In this document: positions 16,118-24,787 of the stretch, piece after piece
Position numbering within the stretch: position 1 is the stretch's first letter
Layout of the letters: every line of letters starts with the position of its first letter
Assembly: GCA_965205905.1 (NCBI GenBank)
Contig: CBDBHZ010000004.1
Span: 1 to 25,028, forward strand
DNA length: 25,028 nucleotides
Direction: 5' to 3'
Source: JAHZMA01 sp965205905
Lineage (GTDB): Bacteria; Pseudomonadota; Alphaproteobacteria; JABAAW01; JAHZMA01
Made by a program: the position numbers and the translations under genes
Notes under the pieces: model-generated
Database searches by the model: none
What the model saw: only the letters and a program-made list of their open reading frames with translations
What the model was told of the DNA's origin: nothing

Positions 16118-17083
16118 ATGCGTTTTATTTTGCTCATCGCGATTTTAATTAGTCCAAGCCCCGCTTATGGACAAAATGCTCCCGCTTATGGGCAGGTGGC
16201 GCGTGATGATGTGCCTTACATTATTTTTGTGAATCATGGGCGCGATTATAATAATAATTGGATTGTGTTCCGCAATGGCTTAGTGGCGGGTATGAACCGT
16301 TTCGGGCTGAATATTGAGTTGCGTAACGCCCCCAAAGGCACGCTGACCGATGTCAATGATTTGGTGGAAAGCGCGATTGCCGCCAAACCCGATGGGTTGA
16401 TTCTAAGTGTGCCACGCGATGATATGGCGAGAAAATGGGCAGAGAAAGCACAAGCCAATAATATCCCTGTTGTGTTTGTTGGCACGTCTGGCATTGCAAA
16501 TTTACAGAATCAGCAGAGATTTCCGTTTATTTCCATTGGGCAAGACCATTATCAATCAGGTTTTCTATTGGGTAAAACATTGAAAAAAACGGGCAAAAGT
16601 AACGCGATTTGCTTGGTGCCACGCACCGATATTGATGAATATATAGCGCGCTGTAAGGGCGCGGCTGATGGGCTTAACCAAAATTTAGATATTTTTTCTA
16701 GCGATAAGATACGCAATAATTTAACCCAGTTTCTAACTGATTATTTGCCTCAGAATCCAGATTTGCAGACCATTATCATTACCGAAATTACCGCATTAGA
16801 TGATGTTAGAAAAAAGCTGAACGCCATCACTGGTGGTGATAAAATAGCATTGGTATCATTCGGGTTAACGCGCACCGCCGCCCAATTAATCCGTGTGAAA
16901 GGACAGGTTTTATTCACGATTGATGAACAACCATTCTTGCAAGGCTACACAGCGGCAATGATTTATCATAATTATTTTCGGCATGGCATCATCTGGGGCA
17001 ATCACCATATTGCCACAGGGCCGCAAATTATGAATGCCAGTAAAGTCGGTAGCATTGTTAATTTTGCTGGCACGATTCGCTGA
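16118..17083 (+). CDS. Periplasmic substrate-binding protein (sugar-binding, type 1 fold)
   Basis: An ABC-type solute-binding protein of the Peripla_BP_4/LacI-like fold. A signal peptide (RFILLIAILISPSPAYGQ) precedes the mature domain. Family features are the opening strand YIIFVNHGRDYNNNW, the AAKPDGLILSVP segment, NNIPVVFVGTSG, the hinge ISIGQDHYQSGFLLGKTL and a C-terminal FTIDEQPFLQGYTAAM. An in-frame TTG precedes the ATG at 16118; the ATG is chosen, with TAAGGA about 11 bases upstream. No permease or ATPase gene follows; crcB starts 10 bases later. The ligand is unknown, and it may be a sensor or a scavenger that shares a transporter encoded elsewhere. Confidence 0.85.
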   Translation: MRFILLIAILISPSPAYGQNAPAYGQVARDDVPYIIFVNHGRDYNNNWIVFRNGLVAGMNRFGLNIELRNAPKGTLTDVNDLVESAIAAKPDGLILSVPRDDMARKWAEKAQANNIPVVFVGTSGIANLQNQQRFPFISIGQDHYQSGFLLGKTLKKTGKSNAICLVPRTDIDEYIARCKGAADGLNQNLDIFSSDKIRNNLTQFLTDYLPQNPDLQTIIITEITALDDVRKKLNAITGGDKIALVSFGLTRTAAQLIRVKGQVLFTIDEQPFLQGYTAAMIYHNYFRHGIIWGNHHIATGPQIMNASKVGSIVNFAGTIR

Positions 17084-17093
17084 TGGCGCATAA

Positions 17094-17507
17094 ATGGCAC
17101 ATATAAGCCCCTCATTACTGGCATTGGTGGCAGCAGGCAGTGCTATTGGCGGTGTGTTGCGCTATCTTTTTTATGGCGTCTCACTGCATATCACCGAACG
17201 ATTTTTCAGCAACCATTCGCAATATGCAATGATTTACGGCACATTCTTTGTCAATATTATGGGCGGTGTCATTATCGGTATCAGCTTTGCATTACTGCCC
17301 GTAAAATTCGGCAATCCGCATCACGCATTTTTAATGGCGGGCATGTTGGGTGGCTTCACCACTTTTTCGGCATTCTCGCTAGAAATCTATCAACTCATCA
17401 CCAAGCAAGATTATTTACCCGCATTTTACTACTCTGTTGCATCACTTATATTGGCAGTAACAGGCGTGGCATTAGGCGTGTTATTCGGAAGAATGATAGC
17501 AGGCTGA
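17094..17507 (+). CDS. crcB: Fluoride ion channel CrcB/FluC
   Basis: A 137-residue inner-membrane protein with four hydrophobic segments (about 8-28, 47-69, 78-99, 108-133). Fluc motifs are present: GGVLRY near residue 19, GTFFVNIMGG near 49 and GGFTTFSAFSLE near 86. It forms a dual-topology dimer that exports fluoride. No fluoride riboswitch is evident in the 10 bases before it. Its stop shares one base with the next start (TGATG), so it is translationally coupled to the pseudouridine synthase, an arrangement known in Alphaproteobacteria. Confidence 0.93.
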   Translation: MAHISPSLLALVAAGSAIGGVLRYLFYGVSLHITERFFSNHSQYAMIYGTFFVNIMGGVIIGISFALLPVKFGNPHHAFLMAGMLGGFTTFSAFSLEIYQLITKQDYLPAFYYSVASLILAVTGVALGVLFGRMIAG

Positions 17508-18460
17508 TGGTGCAGATGATTACCATTGAGCCTGATGATGACGGGCAGAGGCTTGACCGTTTCTTACGCAATAAGGGCATGAATTATGTGATGGTGCAGA
17601 AATCGCTTCGCAATGGGCGGATTCGGGTGAATAAACAGCGTAAAAACCCTGATTACCGCTTGCAACAAGGCGATATGATTGCCCTGCCTGCCATTGTTAC
17701 CCCACAAAAATATTCGCCAACTGATGCGGTTGCAGCCAAACCTCTGGGCAAGCCTCCGCCCGCTGATTTTATCATCAAACAGACAAAGGATTTTCTGCTG
17801 ATTAACAAACCAGCAGGTTTAGCAAGTCAAGGCGGTAGTAAATTACAGCGTCATCTTGATGGCATGTTAGAGCATTTTTGCGATGAGAATGGCGTTAAAC
17901 CGCGCCTCACCCATAGGTTAGATAAGCAAACCAGTGGCGTGATGCTGATTGCCCGTAGCCGTAACAGTGCCACCCGTGCGGCGGAGGCATTTTCGCAAAA
18001 ACATATCAACAAATATTATCTGGCGGTGATTTCGGGTAAAACGCCGGCAAGTGAGGGCATGATTGATGTGCCGTTGTTACGCACACCGCAAAAAATGCTG
18101 ATAGATGAAAAAGGCGACCGCGCCCAAACTCGCTATATGATACTCAGCCAAAAGGCTGATTACGCGCTTATTTTGCTAATGCCACTGACGGGGCGCACCC
18201 ATCAGTTGCGCGTGCATCTGATACATCTTGGCGCGATGATTGTGGGCGAGAGCAAATATAAACGCAATAACAGCAAAGATAAAAATCTGTATCTTCATGC
18301 TTATCGCTTGCATTGGCAACCACCAAAAAAAGACAGTGAAGAGATTGATATTACCGCACCCCTGCCTGAATATTTTAACACATTAATGGCAGAAAAAGAG
18401 TTGCACCTGCCCGCCCCCGCAAAATTAGCGCAAAAGATGAAGCAATTAACGCAAAAGTGA
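17507..18460 (+). CDS. RluC/RluD-family 23S rRNA pseudouridine synthase
   Basis: The N-terminal S4 RNA-binding domain (GQRLDRFLRNKG..RNGRIRVNKQR, residues 13-45) is followed by the RluA-family catalytic domain. The catalytic motif HRLDKQTSG is at 137-145 (Asp140) and the C-terminal GRTHQLRVHL follows near 226. The length of 317 matches RluC, which modifies uridines 955, 2504 and 2580 in E. coli 23S rRNA. RluC is the most likely subtype from size and from coupling to crcB, but RluD cannot be ruled out by eye. The gene converges on the methyltransferase-HNH gene with a 17-base gap and no obvious terminator. Confidence 0.9.
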   Translation: MVQMITIEPDDDGQRLDRFLRNKGMNYVMVQKSLRNGRIRVNKQRKNPDYRLQQGDMIALPAIVTPQKYSPTDAVAAKPLGKPPPADFIIKQTKDFLLINKPAGLASQGGSKLQRHLDGMLEHFCDENGVKPRLTHRLDKQTSGVMLIARSRNSATRAAEAFSQKHINKYYLAVISGKTPASEGMIDVPLLRTPQKMLIDEKGDRAQTRYMILSQKADYALILLMPLTGRTHQLRVHLIHLGAMIVGESKYKRNNSKDKNLYLHAYRLHWQPPKKDSEEIDITAPLPEYFNTLMAEKELHLPAPAKLAQKMKQLTQK

Positions 18461-18477
18461 GCTATTGTTACCCATCA

Positions 18478-19695
18478 CTAATAACTAATCTCTTGCCTTG
18501 TTTCTTTAATTTTTCTAACTTTAGCAAGCAAATATTCCATTGGCTTGTTGCTTTTGGTGCGGTTACAATGTCCGCATAAAAGCTGATAATTTTCGTAGTA
18601 ATCCCCGCCGCCTTTTGATTTCGGTATCACATGGTCAATCTCAAAATCTTTTATCTGATATTCGGTCAGGCAACCATTACAATGCCCATCTTGCTCACTA
18701 TAAAGCCTTTGCTTAATGGGTAGAGTCGGTTCGCTTCTCTCAACATCCGTTCGCTGGGGCGGTGTGGCTGTATGCACAAAATCCTTAAATAACCCCGCAT
18801 CATCTGATAGACGTTCCACCAGAATATCAGCGGCTTTTTCCTCTATATCGCAGCCAATCCATTTGCGGTTTAATTGTTGCGAAGCCACACAAGCGGTGGC
18901 ACAGCCACAAAACGGGTCGAACACCACATCGCCTTCGTTACTTGATGCTTTGATGATGCGATGCAGTAACGCAAGCGGTTTTTGCGTAGGGTAGCCTGTG
19001 CGTTCTTTTGATTGACTATTAACATACGAAATATCCCAAACATCACGCATATTAACCATGTTATAAACGCCATCATCATCTTCAAAAAACGTGGCAGTGC
19101 CAGCCCCGTAATTGACAATTCCAGCCTGTCTGCTTTTTGATTTTGTGTAGGCTTTTTCTTGCAAAGCATCAAAGTTGTAATTTTGAGTTTTTGAATAAAA
19201 CAAAATAATATCATGCTTTTTAGAAAATGTTTTTTTGCTACTACCGCCAGTTTTATAAGACCAAACAATCTCGTTGCGAAAATTACTTTTGCCAAAAATG
19301 CCATCCATGATGATTTTTAGATAATGGCTTGCGGTCGGGTCAATATGCACATAGATGCTACCAGTCGGTTTTAAGATACGCCTCATCTCAAATAAGCGTT
19401 GCGTCATATAAGTGATATATGAAGCCATTGCTTTTGAATGGAGGCGATAGATATTATCAATAAAATCAGCAATATCAGGGTGGGTTTGATAAAGCCGTTC
19501 GAGGTAGGCGATATTCACATCGTCCCAATTCCACATATCCTTAAATGATGCCCCTGCTGATTTGCTACCCACAGCTGCGGCATAAGTCCGCTTGCTGTTA
19601 AAAGGCGGGTCAAGATAGATGAGGTCAACCGATTCACTATTCATGCCATTAAGCAGGAATAAATTATCGCAACTATAAAGGCGGTTTTTTGTCAT
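18478..19695 (-). CDS. DNA methyltransferase fused to an HNH nuclease domain
   Basis: Residues 1-300 form a beta-type DNA methyltransferase. The catalytic motif DPPF (29-32) is N-terminal and the AdoMet motif DPFCGCATA (260-268) is C-terminal; DPPF suggests N6-adenine. After a linker (about 305-328), residues 329-395 form an HNH nuclease module: CNGC (339-342), DH in FEIDHVIPKSKGGG (Asp354-His355), and CGHCNRTKSNK (374-384). One polypeptide thus holds both a modifying and a potentially cutting domain. The frame is continuous with all key residues intact. The ATG overlaps the hydroxylase stop by one base (TGATG), so translation is coupled to it. The target sequence is unknown. Alternatively the HNH part may be a DNA-binding or nicking accessory. 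Confidence 0.87.
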   Translation of the reverse strand: MTKNRLYSCDNLFLLNGMNSESVDLIYLDPPFNSKRTYAAAVGSKSAGASFKDMWNWDDVNIAYLERLYQTHPDIADFIDNIYRLHSKAMASYITYMTQRLFEMRRILKPTGSIYVHIDPTASHYLKIIMDGIFGKSNFRNEIVWSYKTGGSSKKTFSKKHDIILFYSKTQNYNFDALQEKAYTKSKSRQAGIVNYGAGTATFFEDDDGVYNMVNMRDVWDISYVNSQSKERTGYPTQKPLALLHRIIKASSNEGDVVFDPFCGCATACVASQQLNRKWIGCDIEEKAADILVERLSDDAGLFKDFVHTATPPQRTDVERSEPTLPIKQRLYSEQDGHCNGCLTEYQIKDFEIDHVIPKSKGGGDYYENYQLLCGHCNRTKSNKPMEYLLAKVRKIKETRQEISY

Positions 19696-20477
19696 CAGCC
19701 ATTTTTTGCCCGATTGGTAAAGGGGCGGAATATCAGCTTCAGCAAGCCCTCATCTTTGCGCCCTTCGACACCGATTTTAGCATCAGCATCGAAAATGCGC
19801 CCATTATAACTGCCAAAAATTCTATCCCAAAACGAGAAAAGATTGCCATAATTGGAATCAGTATCGCGCCGTTTGGCATGGTGATGCGCGTTATGAATGC
19901 GCGGGGTTACTATCAATTTTGATAAAACCCTATCCACCCCATCAGGCAGGCGTAAATTGGCATGGTGAAACAACGCAACGCAAAATAGCAAGGTTTCCAC
20001 CACCAACACTGATGTTAAAGGTACAGCAAACAAAGCGATAAAAATCGCACGATTGCCTGCCGATAGTAAAACCTCACCAAAATGAAAGCGCAAGGCGGTG
20101 CTGGCATCCATCGCTTCATCAAGATGATGCACTTCGTGGAAACGCCATAAAAACGGTATCACATGGTTCAAGCGATGCCACCAATAAATCATGCAATCAA
20201 GCAGTAAAATATCAATGATGATAAAAACGGGCATTGTCGCAAAATCAGGGCGCGTGAAGATATGAAATTGCGTGGCACTGATGGTGATAAACAGCACCAA
20301 CGGATAAAGCAGAGCCGCATTAATAATATATAGTCCCGCATTGCGCGTGAGGCGTTTTAGAGTGATGATATGTAGCAAACGCGGTGCTTTACGTAATCTA
20401 ATACGCGTTATATTTTCTAGCGCAAACATCATTACCAGCCAACTGCCAATGATAATGCTTTTCAATAATACTGCCAT
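19695..20477 (-). CDS. Membrane fatty-acid hydroxylase / sterol desaturase family protein
   Basis: Di-iron integral-membrane oxygenase of the fatty acid hydroxylase superfamily. The histidine boxes are complete: HRLNH (101-105), HEVHH (114-118), HHAN (171-174) and HNAHH (195-199), followed by the family tail NYGNLFSFWDRIFG (209-222). Membrane segments lie near 5-22, 50-70, 82-100 and 142-170. The substrate (fatty acid, carotenoid, hopanoid or sterol-like lipid) cannot be told from sequence. It starts 36 bases after the GldG-type gene on the same strand, with no terminator seen between, and overlaps the methyltransferase-HNH gene by one base. Confidence 0.9.
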   Translation of the reverse strand: MAVLLKSIIIGSWLVMMFALENITRIRLRKAPRLLHIITLKRLTRNAGLYIINAALLYPLVLFITISATQFHIFTRPDFATMPVFIIIDILLLDCMIYWWHRLNHVIPFLWRFHEVHHLDEAMDASTALRFHFGEVLLSAGNRAIFIALFAVPLTSVLVVETLLFCVALFHHANLRLPDGVDRVLSKLIVTPRIHNAHHHAKRRDTDSNYGNLFSFWDRIFGSYNGRIFDADAKIGVEGRKDEGLLKLIFRPFTNRAKNG

Positions 20478-20513
20478 GTTGAGACCAATCTGCGCCTGTC
20501 ATGCGCTAATTTG

Positions 20514-22481
20514 TTATGCGCGTTGCTGTTTCCGACGCCTGCGGAAGACCAGCGCACCAACCAATATCACCACCAGCGGCATCACCGCAATATTGAAGAT
20601 GGTGATAATCTGATTCACGCGTTCCAAATCACCGCGTAAATCACGTTGCACATTGCGTAATTCTTGACGGGTTTCTAGCAATTCATTGACTTTTTCGTCT
20701 AATTGTTGCTGATTGCCTTGTTCTTCTTCAATATTATCTTCATAGCTATTTTTCAAATTCTCAATATGCTGTTGCAATTCCTGCGATTTACGCGATAATT
20801 CGTTGGCGCGCACGCGGTAATTGGTTTCAGCTGTTTGCCTGATGGCATCTAGCAAGATAAACGGGCGTAACCGTGTGCCACGCGAGCGCAACTCGCCTAA
20901 TGTTGGCAGACCTGAAAGATTCTCAACCGCATTTTCTAGCATCAACCCATTGCCCGAAAATGGTAAAATATAACTCTGTCCGCCAATATCGCTTAATTGC
21001 GCCCAGAATCTATCTTGCAATAAATCAACATCACTCACCAAAATCACCTCAAATGGTTTTTCGGATTTTGTCAGTGATTTAGGCCAATCAAAGGCTATTT
21101 CTTCATCGGTCGGGTCTTCATACGCCGCGCGACCATCGGGGAATATGGTTTCAAAACTGCCAATGATTCGCGCCGCAATCATGCGCTGTTTGCCATTTTC
21201 AGAGTTAAATTCACTCAATATTTTTTCTAAATCAGCAAATTGCCCCGAAACCAAATTTTTATCCACCAACTGGCTACTGGGCGAGCTTTCTATCAGCGCA
21301 TCAATCTGCACCTTGCCCGCTTCTTTCACCTCAATCTCGCCTGCTGAAATGATATTCATGGTTTCAATCTCGCTGGTTACCAAATCATTGGCATTGATAT
21401 TTTCGGTATTATAGCGCAACCATGCGGAATGAATGATCGGCACAACATCGGATTCATTGCGCGCCATATTGACTGGAATCCCAAATTCGGGGTCGATAAT
21501 CACGCTATCATCACTCACATTGATACCCCATTTGTTGAACATAGGATTCATTGATTTGGTAGAATTTAACTGCGCCTCTTGCCCCGGTTGCAGATTGGGT
21601 GCAAAACTTTCAAACACAGGGTCAGCATAAATCAATGCCCGTCCGCCACGCATCAAATATTGCTCAATCCCCCATAGCATTGGCGGGTCTAGCACTGCAC
21701 TATGCGCGACAATCAGCATATCGGGTTCAAATTCAAAAATATCTTTGGCAGAAAAAATCTGTTCTAGCTGATAGAATTGCTGTAGCTGTTGCACCGATGC
21801 CCAACCTTGTGATGCCTGCCTGTTTTGCAATGAAAAGCCCATCGGGTCGGCATCAGAAATCAGTCCAATTTTCGGGAAAGTTTTATAGCGCAATTCGGTG
21901 AGTAATTTTACAATATCATATTCCAAAAACACCTCACGCTCTAGCTGTAAGAATGGGATAGATTTCTCGCGCATATTCTCGGCACTGCCTGTTTGCAAAT
22001 GCAAGCCAAAATAGACGGTATCACCACTGGCATTCAGCGGCACATCACTCATGCCCGCACCTAATGCTTCATCTTCTTCTTCAGAAAACGATTCTACTGA
22101 TATTTTATTAAAACGTATCTTATTGCTTCTATTATCCATGCCTTCCAGTAAAGTTGTCAGCCTTTCGGTGAATGGGATATAATTCGGGGCGAATGTGAGC
22201 AACTCATCAGAAACATAGAAATCAATCGTAATATCTTGTTCTAGCGCGTCAATCACATCTTTGGTAACGGGGCTTAAAGAATATAGTCTTCCTTGCGTTA
22301 AATCCACCCTAACGCCGCCTAATTGTGTGCCGATAAGATTCACCAATAAAAACACAATAAAGGCAGTAATCGCCGTCAGCGATACATTTTTGATGAGCCT
22401 ATCCATATCAATCGTGGTTGTGCTGATAGTCTTTTTGGGATTTTTTTTCTTCATGTCATTTTTATTCATGCCATTACTCAT
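20514..22481 (-). CDS. GldG-type auxiliary component of an ABC exporter
   Basis: A 655-residue protein with an N-terminal membrane helix (about 32-52), then VRVDLTQGRLYSLSPVTKDVI, typical of GldG/ABC-auxiliary proteins. A large extracytoplasmic domain (DVPLNASGDTVYFGL; MLIVAHSAVLDPP) comes next, then a coiled coil rich in Glu and Gln (about 555-620) and a C-terminal helix (about 627-646) ending in RRRRKQQRA. The family was named for Bacteroidetes gliding, but homologues in non-gliding proteobacteria are common and of unknown cargo. The start overlaps the permease stop by 4 bases (ATGA). A second in-frame ATG lies 12 bases downstream. Confidence 0.88.
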   Translation of the reverse strand: MSNGMNKNDMKKKNPKKTISTTTIDMDRLIKNVSLTAITAFIVFLLVNLIGTQLGGVRVDLTQGRLYSLSPVTKDVIDALEQDITIDFYVSDELLTFAPNYIPFTERLTTLLEGMDNRSNKIRFNKISVESFSEEEDEALGAGMSDVPLNASGDTVYFGLHLQTGSAENMREKSIPFLQLEREVFLEYDIVKLLTELRYKTFPKIGLISDADPMGFSLQNRQASQGWASVQQLQQFYQLEQIFSAKDIFEFEPDMLIVAHSAVLDPPMLWGIEQYLMRGGRALIYADPVFESFAPNLQPGQEAQLNSTKSMNPMFNKWGINVSDDSVIIDPEFGIPVNMARNESDVVPIIHSAWLRYNTENINANDLVTSEIETMNIISAGEIEVKEAGKVQIDALIESSPSSQLVDKNLVSGQFADLEKILSEFNSENGKQRMIAARIIGSFETIFPDGRAAYEDPTDEEIAFDWPKSLTKSEKPFEVILVSDVDLLQDRFWAQLSDIGGQSYILPFSGNGLMLENAVENLSGLPTLGELRSRGTRLRPFILLDAIRQTAETNYRVRANELSRKSQELQQHIENLKNSYEDNIEEEQGNQQQLDEKVNELLETRQELRNVQRDLRGDLERVNQIITIFNIAVMPLVVILVGALVFRRRRKQQRA

Positions 22482-23215
22482 GATAGCCGCCTATATTTCA
22501 AAAATAACCAGCTTAAAAACAAGAATAGAACCATCATTGACGCCATATAGATAATATCGCCTAAACTGATGATGCCGCGAATGCCCGCTTGAAAATGCTG
22601 TAATATACCCAAACTTGCGATAAACAGATATACACCAACGCCAAACACATCTTGCACCGCATCAAGCACAATTTGTGTGCCTAAAACCGTTAGGAAAAAT
22701 GAGAGGGTGGTGGCGCAAATAAACGCAATAATCTGCGAACGGGTGGTTACCGAAACAAAACACCCCACTGCAATATAGCTGCCCGCAATCAAAATAGTCG
22801 TGATATAGCCCAATAGAATCACACCATTATCGGGGTTGCCCAAAAAATTAACGGTTAGCCAAAATGGGAATGTTAGCAATATTGCCACAATCATGAAAAT
22901 CCATGCCGCCAAGAATTTGGCAATCACGAATATATACAGAGGCACAGGCAAGGTGAGCAACACTTCAATCGTGCCGCTGGCATGCTCTTCAGCCCATAAG
23001 CGCATGGTGATTGCTGGCACCATCACCACAAACAGCCATGGCAAATAATTAAAGAAAATGGTGAGCTCCGCCTGCCCCGATGCCAAAAACTGCCCGATTT
23101 GCAGAGGCAACACGCCCGCAAATAACAGGAATACCACTAAAAACACATAGGCAATCGGCGTATAAAAATAGCCCATTAGCTCGCGCTTAATCATGGTGCG
23201 TAATGCGCGCATCAT
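22478..23215 (-). CDS. ABC-2-type permease, GldF-like
   Basis: A 245-residue inner-membrane protein with about six hydrophobic segments. It opens with TMIKRELMGYFYTPIAYVF, the usual ABC-2 permease start, and has the conserved LWAEEHASGTIEVLLTLPV loop. It pairs with the ATPase upstream and the GldG-type protein downstream; both junctions overlap by 4 bases (ATGA), so the three are translated as one unit. The cargo is unknown. Confidence 0.9.
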   Translation of the reverse strand: MMRALRTMIKRELMGYFYTPIAYVFLVVFLLFAGVLPLQIGQFLASGQAELTIFFNYLPWLFVVMVPAITMRLWAEEHASGTIEVLLTLPVPLYIFVIAKFLAAWIFMIVAILLTFPFWLTVNFLGNPDNGVILLGYITTILIAGSYIAVGCFVSVTTRSQIIAFICATTLSFFLTVLGTQIVLDAVQDVFGVGVYLFIASLGILQHFQAGIRGIISLGDIIYMASMMVLFLFLSWLFLKYRRLS

Positions 23216-24006
23216 TTCTTGCTTCCTCCAACTGTTTGTTTGGCTTTTGGTTTGACAGCTTTTACACCCTCTTGACTCAGCAAGCGAAACGCTTCTTCTA
23301 GCTGATTTTTTGAAGTTTTCGGCGCGCTATTGTAAAATTCTTTTGGCGTGCCATTAAATTTGACTTGTGCATCAGCCAATAAAATCACTCGACTGCATAA
23401 CGCATCAATTTCTTCCAGAATATGGGTAGAGATAATAATCGCCTTATCCACCGCCACGCGCTTAATCAACTCACGCATCTGATGTTTCTGATTCGGGTCA
23501 AGCCCATCGGTTGGCTCGTCTAATATCATAATATCGGGATTGCTTAGAAACGCTTGTGCCAAACAGACCCGCCTTTTAAAGCCTTTAGAAAGCGTTTGAA
23601 TCGGTTGCTTCAGCACATCATTCAGCTGGGTATCATGTATCACCCGTTCCACCGCATCATTGCACTCTTTGCCATTCATGCCGCGCAAACCTGCCATAAT
23701 GCCCAGATAATCACGGACATATAAATCACCCCATAATGGCGCACCTTCTGGCAGATAGCCGATTTTAGAGCGTAGCGCATCACCGCCTTGTTGCAGAGAG
23801 ACACCATCAATTTTAATCGTGCCACTATCGGGGTTTAAGAATCCGCTAATCATCCGCATGGTGGTGGTTTTACCCGCACCATTCGGACCCAAAAAGCCTA
23901 ACACCTCGCCACGCGCCACATTAAAGCTAATGTCGTCTAAAACCTGCTTGGTGCCAAAACTGTGGCTAAGGTTTTCCACCTCTATATAAAGTTTATCATT
24001 TGCCAT
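23212..24006 (-). CDS. ABC transporter ATPase, GldA-like
   Basis: Nucleotide-binding subunit with Walker A GPNGAGKT (40-47), Q-loop region YLPEGAPLW (84-92; Glu at the usual Gln position, as in many ABC-2 exporters), signature LSKGFKRRV (139-147), Walker B IMILDEP (159-165) and H-loop His195. The C-terminus has a short Lys-rich tail. It is the first gene of the GldA-GldF-GldG-type operon. No Shine-Dalgarno precedes the ATG, and the predicted transcript start falls on the ATG itself, so the message may be leaderless. Confidence 0.92.
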   Translation of the reverse strand: MANDKLYIEVENLSHSFGTKQVLDDISFNVARGEVLGFLGPNGAGKTTTMRMISGFLNPDSGTIKIDGVSLQQGGDALRSKIGYLPEGAPLWGDLYVRDYLGIMAGLRGMNGKECNDAVERVIHDTQLNDVLKQPIQTLSKGFKRRVCLAQAFLSNPDIMILDEPTDGLDPNQKHQMRELIKRVAVDKAIIISTHILEEIDALCSRVILLADAQVKFNGTPKEFYNSAPKTSKNQLEEAFRLLSQEGVKAVKPKAKQTVGGSKK

Positions 24007-24012
24007 ACAGAA

Positions 24013-24041
24013 TATTTAGGGCAAACATATCAAAATTGCAA
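24013..24041 (-). promoter_or_regulatory. Predicted promoter of the ABC operon, possibly leaderless
   Basis: Minus strand TTGCAA (24041-24036), 17-base spacer, TAAATA (24018-24013). The start site 6-7 bases downstream coincides with the ATG at 24006. Confidence 0.4.
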
Positions 24042-24059
24042 GGGGGTAATGTTGATTCA

Positions 24060-24663
24060 TCACAATTTTTTGCATAATGTATCAGTTTTTTTTACCACCC
24101 CATCACTGATAATCTTGCAAAGCATACCACGTAAACGCTTCGTGCGATTATCGGTGCGGTTAAACCAGTTAAATGATGTCCTCGCCATAGCGGGCAACCC
24201 ATTTTTTACAGCCACCATTATAGACATCAGAAACTTCTAGCGTTGCCGTGCCTATCTTAAACTGACTGCCAATCGGCATATTTTCGTGGCTTAAATCCAT
24301 ATCCACAATCATATTATCGCCCGGATAGATTATGCCCTCATCATCATCCCCATCATCATTATTATTGCGCCATACCAATTCTAAAATACGCTTGGGCAAG
24401 ATGCAAACCTGAACCCTTTTATCACCGCTATATTTTCCGCCATCATTCACTTGTTTCAGCCATTTATCGCCTATCACGCCTTTTTCAGAGCTTAATTGCA
24501 ACTCATCGGTAAAGCAACGCACCCCATCAGCAGGGCGGTAACATAGAGTGAGTATCGGTGCATTATCTTTGGGTGCGCTGATAATATAGGGCAATGCTTC
24601 ATCAAGCTGTGCGGTCGATAAAGGGCGAGGCAATAATAGATGTGGAGGGATGGGATTATTCAT
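24060..24663 (-). pseudogene. MOSC-domain protein, split by a frameshift
   Basis: MOSC domains bind the molybdenum cofactor or pyridoxal-type ligands and carry sulfur on a conserved Cys. Here RCFTDELQLSSEKGVIGDKW, YPGDNMIVDMDLSHENMPIG, then VSDVYNGGCKKWVARYGEDI (with that Cys) are in one frame, which stops at TAA 24171-24169. Removing one T restores a frame with the expected domain end (NWFNRTDNRTKRLRGMLCKI and about 15 more residues) to a TGA at 24060. So the gene has a +1 indel near 24171-24174, from decay or sequencing error. Start: ATG 24663 fits the family; in-frame ATG 24717 or GTG 24741 would add a hydrophobic helix. No clear ribosome binding site. Divergent from the next gene. Confidence 0.72.
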
Positions 24664-24787
24664 AAAACGATAATAACATAATAAACCGACGACACCAATA
24701 ACAAATACTTGACTCATACAAGAAAATGCAAGATATTCCACATAGTAAATGCTATCATATCACATCAAAACCATAGGAGACACGAAT

